Shown: one piece after another, positions 14,288 to 17,859 of the stretch
Numbering within the stretch: position 1 is the first letter of the stretch
Layout of the letters: each line of letters begins with the position of its first letter
Assembly (NCBI GenBank): GCA_045654025.1
Contig: JAZOMO010000026.1
Span: 1-17,859, forward strand
Source of the DNA: Scatosoma sp045654025
GTDB taxonomy: Bacteria > Bacillota > Clostridia > Christensenellales > Borkfalkiaceae
DNA length: 17,859 bases
Direction: 5' to 3'
Notes under the pieces: generated by a model
What the model saw: the letters and a program-made list of their open reading frames with translations, nothing else
What the model was told of the DNA's origin: nothing
Databases searched by the model: none
Translations under genes and position numbers: made by a program

Positions 14288-16390
14288 ATGCCTAATTTAG
14301 AAAATGCAAAAGTGTTTAAGATGGACTATGCAGGCAGAGAATTGACCGTTGAGCTCGGCAAGTATGCAGAGCAGGCAAACGGCGCGTGCTTGGTTCGTTG
14401 TGGCGACACCGTGGTAAACGTAACGGTATGTATGGCGGAAAAGGCGAGAGAAGGTATGGACTTCTTCCCTCTGTCCGTTGACTATGAAGAAAAAATGTTC
14501 GCAGTTGGTAAAATCCCCGGCGGCTTTAAAAAGCGTGAGGGCAGGGCGTCCGATAAGGCGATTTTGGTCAGCCGTTTGATCGACCGTCCCATCCGTCCCC
14601 TTTTCCCTAAGGGAATTTTCAACGACGTAGTCGTTGTTGCAACGGCTCTTTCCGTTGATCCCGACATCGCTCCCGAGCCTATCGCTATGATCGGTTCGTC
14701 CGTTGCTCTGTCTATTTCCGATATTCCTTGGGCAGGTCCTACGGGCTCGGTTATCGTTGGTTGCGTTGACGGCAAGTACGTTATCAACCCCACCGTGGAA
14801 GAAAAGGAAAAGAGCACCATTCACCTTTCCTTGGCAGGTACGAAGGACGCTATCCTCATGATCGAGGCTGGCGCAATGGAAGTTACCGACGAAGAAATGG
14901 TTGGCGCAATCATGTACGGACACGAAGAAATCAAGAAGGTTTGCGCTTGGATTGAAGGCATCGCAAAGGAAGCGGGCAAGCCCAAGATGGAAATGGAACT
15001 CTACCATATTCCCGAAGATTTGGATGCAGCGGTTAAGGCTTACGGCTACGACAAGCTGTATGCGGCTCTCGACACCTTCGATAGACAGGAAAGACAGGCT
15101 AGACAGAACGCGGCTGAGGCGGAGATTATCGAACATTTCGCAGAAATCTACCCCGACCAGATGCGTGAAGTGAAGGATTCCATCTACTACATCGTAAAGG
15201 GTATCGTTCGTGCGAAGATTTTTGAAAACGGCGTTCGTCCCGACGGCAGAACTTTGAAGGAAGTTCGTCCTATCTGGTGTGAACGCAGTGTGCTTCCTCG
15301 CGTACACGGCTCGGCAGTATTTACCCGTGGCCAGACGCAGGCGCTGACGACCTGTACCTTGGGTATGCTTGGCGAAGCGCAGAAGATGGAAGGCTTGGAC
15401 GAAGAAACTCAGAAGAGATATATGCACCAGTACAACTTCCCCGGCTACTGCACGGGCGAAGCAAAGGCGCTTAGAAGCCCCGGCCGTCGTGAAATCGGTC
15501 ACGGCGCTTTGGCGGAAAGAGCGTTGGTTGCAGTTATCCCTTCCGAATCCGAATTCCCTTACGCAATCCGCGTGGTATCCGACATCATGTCCTCCAACGG
15601 TTCGTCCTCGATGGCATCCGTTTGCGGTTCGACGATGGCGCTGATGGATGCAGGCGTTCCCATTAAAGCGCCCGTAGCAGGCTGCGCAATGGGTCTTATC
15701 AAGGACGCTGAAACGGGCGAATACGTTATCCTTACCGATATTCAGGGTTTGGAAGACTTCCTTGGCGACATGGACTTCAAGGTAGCTGGTACGGAAAAGG
15801 GTATCACCGCAATCCAGATGGATATCAAGATTAAGGGCATCTCCAAGGAAATCATGTTGGATGCAATCGCTCAGGCGCAGGACGCAAGACGTCACATCTT
15901 GGGCAAGATGCTTGAATGTATCCCCGAAGTTGCTCCTCAGCTTTCCTTGTACGCTCCGAAGATCATCTCCTTCCAGATCAACCCTGAAAAGATTGGCGAC
16001 GTTGTCGGTAAGCAGGGTAAGGTTATCAACAAGATCATCGAACAGACCGGTACGAAGATTGATATCGAAGACGACGGTACGGTATGCGTAGCTTGCTTCG
16101 GCGACGTTGCGAATGCAGAGCGCGCGAAGGCAATCATTCAGTCGATTGCACACGACCCCGAAGTTGGTGATATGTTCGTAGGCGAAGTTGTTCGCGTGCT
16201 TTCCAAGGTAGGCGCTTTCGTAGAAATCGCTCCTGGTAAGGACGGTATGGTACACATCTCCCGTTTGTCTGAAAAGAGAGTAAACCAGGTCGAAGACGTA
16301 CTCAATATCGGCGATAAGGTTAAGGTAGAAATCGTGAAGATCGGCGATAAGGGTATTGACCTTAAGTTGCTTGAAAAATACGAAGACTAA
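14288..16390 (+). CDS. pnp: Polyribonucleotide nucleotidyltransferase (PNPase)
   Basis: PNPase degrades RNA 3' to 5' using phosphate and can add tails in reverse; it acts in mRNA turnover. The 700 residues match the usual length and order: a first RNase PH domain with FAVGKIPGGFKKREGR (71-86) and RLIDRPIRPLF, an all-helical domain, a second RNase PH domain with FPGYCTGEAK, SPGRREIGHGALAERAL and GDMDFKVAGT (493-502, with the catalytic Asp), a KH domain with GDVVGKQGKVINKII (about 570-584), and an S1 domain (about 627-697) with VGAFVEIAPGKDGMVHIS. Nothing needed for activity appears missing. AAGGAG stands 9 bases before the ATG. It is cut off from rpsO by terminators, so it probably has its own promoter. 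Confidence 0.98.
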   Translation: MPNLENAKVFKMDYAGRELTVELGKYAEQANGACLVRCGDTVVNVTVCMAEKAREGMDFFPLSVDYEEKMFAVGKIPGGFKKREGRASDKAILVSRLIDRPIRPLFPKGIFNDVVVVATALSVDPDIAPEPIAMIGSSVALSISDIPWAGPTGSVIVGCVDGKYVINPTVEEKEKSTIHLSLAGTKDAILMIEAGAMEVTDEEMVGAIMYGHEEIKKVCAWIEGIAKEAGKPKMEMELYHIPEDLDAAVKAYGYDKLYAALDTFDRQERQARQNAAEAEIIEHFAEIYPDQMREVKDSIYYIVKGIVRAKIFENGVRPDGRTLKEVRPIWCERSVLPRVHGSAVFTRGQTQALTTCTLGMLGEAQKMEGLDEETQKRYMHQYNFPGYCTGEAKALRSPGRREIGHGALAERALVAVIPSESEFPYAIRVVSDIMSSNGSSSMASVCGSTMALMDAGVPIKAPVAGCAMGLIKDAETGEYVILTDIQGLEDFLGDMDFKVAGTEKGITAIQMDIKIKGISKEIMLDAIAQAQDARRHILGKMLECIPEVAPQLSLYAPKIISFQINPEKIGDVVGKQGKVINKIIEQTGTKIDIEDDGTVCVACFGDVANAERAKAIIQSIAHDPEVGDMFVGEVVRVLSKVGAFVEIAPGKDGMVHISRLSEKRVNQVEDVLNIGDKVKVEIVKIGDKGIDLKLLEKYED

Positions 16391-16398
16391 GCAAAAGG

Positions 16399-16431
16399 AA
16401 AGCGCGGGGATAACATATCTCCGCGCTTTTT
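16399..16431 (+). terminator. pnp terminator
   Basis: AAAGCGCGG (16399-16407) pairs with CCGCGCTTT (16421-16429), extended inward by four more pairs to a 5-base loop, followed by TT and A. It lies 8 bases after the stop. Confidence 0.93.
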
Positions 16432-16472
16432 AGTTAAAAATCCGCTAAGTGCGGCTAACGGTGGTATTAGGT

Positions 16473-17414
16473 ATGCAGACGTTAACTTTAATCATTCCCT
16501 GCTACAACGAGGAGCAAGCTCTGCCGTATTTTTACGAAGAGGTTTGCCGCGTTGGGCAGGAGCTCAAAAATTATAGGTTGGAGCTGTTGTTCGTGAACGA
16601 TGGCAGTAAAGACGGTACACTGTCCGTCATCAAGGGCTTTGCGGAACAAGACGAGCGTGTGAAATACCTCTCCTTTTCGAGAAATTTCGGAAAAGAGGGG
16701 GCGATGTACGCGGGGTTTTGCAACGCAAGCGGCGACCTCGTTGCCGTCATGGATGCGGATATGCAAGACCCGCCTTCCCTGCTTCCCCAAATGTTGCAGA
16801 TTTTAGAGGAAGGGGAATACGACAGCGTGGCAACCCGCCGCGTCAACCGCAAGGGAGAGCCGAAAATCCGTTCTTTCTTCGCGCGTATGTTCTATAAATT
16901 GATGGGTAGAATTTCCGATGCGGACATCGTAGACGGCGCGCGTGATTTTCGCTTGATGAAGCGCAAAATGGTGGATGCAATTGTTTCGATGGGGGAAACC
17001 AATCGTTTTTCGAAAGGGATTTTCGGTTGGATCGGGTTTAAGACCTACTGGCTCGAATATGAAAACGTGGAACGTGTGGCAGGCGAAACGAAATGGAGCT
17101 TTTGGAAGCTTTTCAAGTACTCCTTGGAAGGTGTCACCAACTTTTCCGATACGCCGTTGAAAATTGCCTCTTGGAGCGGGATTTTCTTTACGTTTATGTC
17201 GGTGATTGCGATGTTCTTCGTCTTTATCCGCGCGCTTTTATTCGGTGACAACGTAGCAGGTTGGCCTTCGACGATTTGTATTATTTTGTTTATCGGCGGC
17301 ATACAATTATTCTGCTTAGGGATTATGGGGCAATACATTTCCAAGATATTCCGAGAAACGAAGAAACGACCGATTTACATTATATCAGAGAGCAATAAAG
17401 AGGACGCAAAATAG
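16473..17414 (+). CDS. Membrane-anchored family 2 glycosyltransferase (GtrB/YkcC/DPM1-like)
   Basis: The enzyme likely transfers a sugar from a nucleotide donor to a polyprenyl phosphate at the inner membrane face, for later use in wall or surface polymers. I chose ATG 16473 (313 aa), 8 bases after GGTGG (16460-16464), over an in-frame GTG at 16449 that has no binding site. The GT-A domain begins at once with LTLIIPCYNEE (4-14). VNDGSKDGT (41-49) and VMDADMQDPP (92-101) carry the nucleotide- and metal-binding residues; DADMQDPP is the signature of the GtrB-like group. RFSKGIFGWIGF (178-189) and RVAGETKWSFWKL (201-213) match the acceptor and membrane-interface regions. Two helices follow (about 231-255 and 265-288) and a basic tail. 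The sugar cannot be told from sequence. It is a lone gene between two terminators. Confidence 0.92.
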   Translation: MQTLTLIIPCYNEEQALPYFYEEVCRVGQELKNYRLELLFVNDGSKDGTLSVIKGFAEQDERVKYLSFSRNFGKEGAMYAGFCNASGDLVAVMDADMQDPPSLLPQMLQILEEGEYDSVATRRVNRKGEPKIRSFFARMFYKLMGRISDADIVDGARDFRLMKRKMVDAIVSMGETNRFSKGIFGWIGFKTYWLEYENVERVAGETKWSFWKLFKYSLEGVTNFSDTPLKIASWSGIFFTFMSVIAMFFVFIRALLFGDNVAGWPSTICIILFIGGIQLFCLGIMGQYISKIFRETKKRPIYIISESNKEDAK

Positions 17415-17422
17415 CAAAAACC

Positions 17423-17437
17423 CCGTACCATGTACGG
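17423..17437. terminator. Hairpin after the glycosyltransferase gene
   Basis: CCGTAC (17423-17428) pairs with GTACGG (17432-17437) around CAT. On the minus strand it is followed by GGTTTTTG, so it could aid termination of the convergent gene. Confidence 0.4.
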
Positions 17438-17446
17438 AATGAAAAG

Positions 17447-17477
17447 AAAAAAACGACGGTTTTACCGTCGTTTTTTT
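17447..17477. terminator. Bidirectional terminator
   Basis: A-run plus CGACGG (17454-17459) pairs with CCGTCG plus T-run (17465-17477) around TTTTA. It serves the glycosyltransferase gene on the plus strand and, overlapping its stop, the small gene on the minus strand. Confidence 0.9.
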
Positions 17478-17748
17478 ATTTATCCAAATTCAAATGATAC
17501 ATTTCCGAGACCAGTCGACCGCCGATTTTGAAACCGCATTCATAAGCGCAGTCGGTTTCAAAAGACCAACAAGCGCTGTATACGTCTACGTACGAATCAA
17601 AAAGCTTTTTTTGTTCAGGGGAAAGGCTGTTTAGCAAAGAATCGGCGATTATTTCTAATTTTTCATGCCGTTCTTTTTGCTCGGGGGCTTGCGTGCATTT
17701 TTGCTCAAACATTTTGTTATACAATAAAGTCAAAATAATAGATTCCAT
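17476..17748 (-). CDS. Small soluble protein of unknown function, possibly DUF6809-like
   Basis: The product is 90 aa with AGGAG (17756-17760 on the minus strand) 7 bases before the ATG. It reads as mostly helical: an N-terminal segment (MESIILTLLYNKMFEQ), a Glu/Lys-rich middle (EQKERHEKLEIIADSLLNSLSPEQKKLFDSYVD) and a C-terminal part with CAYECGFKIGGRLVSEMY. The SLSPEQKKLFD...Y.CGFKIG arrangement recalls small clostridial proteins grouped as DUF6809, but I am only moderately sure. Four Cys (18, 60, 67, 71) do not form an obvious metal site. No membrane helix or catalytic motif is seen. Its promoter holds palindromic sites in and around the -35/-10, so it is probably tightly repressed, perhaps by the divergent gene at the window edge. 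Confidence 0.75.
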   Translation of the reverse strand: MESIILTLLYNKMFEQKCTQAPEQKERHEKLEIIADSLLNSLSPEQKKLFDSYVDVYSACWSFETDCAYECGFKIGGRLVSEMYHLNLDK

Positions 17749-17763
17749 AGTTTTACTCCTACA

Positions 17764-17833
17764 TTCACAGATATGTGAAAATACTATAATTCACATATTT
17801 GTGAAAGTCAAGTATTTTTCACATATTTGTGAT
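17764..17833. repeat. Three spaced copies of the palindrome TTCACA-N4-TGTGAA
   Basis: Copies lie at 17764-17779 (TTCACA GATA TGTGAA), 17790-17805 (TTCACA TATT TGTGAA) and 17818-17833 (TTCACA TATT TGTGAT, one mismatch). Their spacing is 26 and 28 bases, which suits a dimeric repressor binding several sites in an intergenic region between divergent genes. Confidence 0.85.
17783..17811 (-). promoter_or_regulatory. Promoter of the small minus-strand gene, operator in the spacer
   Basis: On the minus strand TTGACT (17811-17806) and TATAGT (17788-17783) are 17 bases apart, and the middle palindrome fills that spacer almost exactly. Transcription would begin inside the first palindrome. Confidence 0.8.
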
Positions 17834-17855
17834 ATATTTATATAGAGGTATGGCT

Positions 17856-17859
17856 ATGG
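17856..17859 (+). CDS. First bases of a divergent gene at the window edge
   Basis: AGAGG (17844-17848) is followed 7 bases later by ATG at 17856; another ATG at 17850 is too close to the binding site. Only the start codon and one base are in the window, so the product cannot be named. A regulator that binds the three palindromes is a plausible guess from layout. Confidence 0.35.

Noticed and set aside
14297..16255. A 652-codon open frame on the minus strand opposite pnp
   Set aside because: It is antisense to an intact PNPase gene, has no family-like sequence or suitable ribosome binding site, and is explained by the codon use of pnp.
17764..17833. Rex-type operators
   Set aside because: Rex sites have the arm order TTGTGAA-N4-TTCACAA. 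Here the order is TTCACA-N4-TGTGAA, so the resemblance is only in the half-sites.

Overview
The window looks like chromosomal DNA of a Gram-positive anaerobe of the class Clostridia (Bacillota), probably an uncultured gut lineage. The basis is the clostridial order secD-secF-recJ-rel-MBL hydrolase-hemZ, strong AGGAGG-type ribosome binding sites, sigma-A-type promoters with 17-bp spacers, U-tract terminators, and a SipW-type signal peptidase. The lineage is inference; no rRNA or tRNA gene is present to confirm it.

Layout. (1) 1-5045: a secD gene probably cut by the left edge, overlapping secF, then recJ behind a stretch of stacked stem-loops. (2) 5088-9209: rel (bifunctional ppGpp enzyme), an MBL-fold hydrolase and hemZ, tightly packed and closed by a clear terminator. 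(3) 9210-12520: a self-contained export locus. It has a near-perfect promoter, a secreted protein with a SipW-type signal, an intergenic terminator, a SipW-like signal peptidase with a long cytoplasmic tail carrying two copies of a ~98-residue domain, and a second secreted protein with the same type of signal. (4) 12517-13388: a small AT-rich island with an XRE-type regulator divergent from a SLOG/YpsA-like Rossmann protein. (5) 13448-16431: rpsO and pnp, each with its own terminator, separated by about 470 bases without a convincing gene. (6) 16473-17477: a membrane-anchored polyprenyl-phosphate-type glycosyltransferase. (7) 17476-17859: a small unknown gene on the minus strand with three spaced palindromic operators in its promoter, and the first bases of a divergent gene at the right edge.

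How the parts fit. secD/secF, the SipW-like peptidase and its two cargos all concern protein export. The cargos resemble, in signal type and gene context only, the TasA/TapA-SipW matrix module of Bacillus. The most unusual points are the tandem-domain tail on the SipW-like enzyme, the apparent loss of proton-relay residues in both SecD and SecF, and the three-operator promoter at the right edge.
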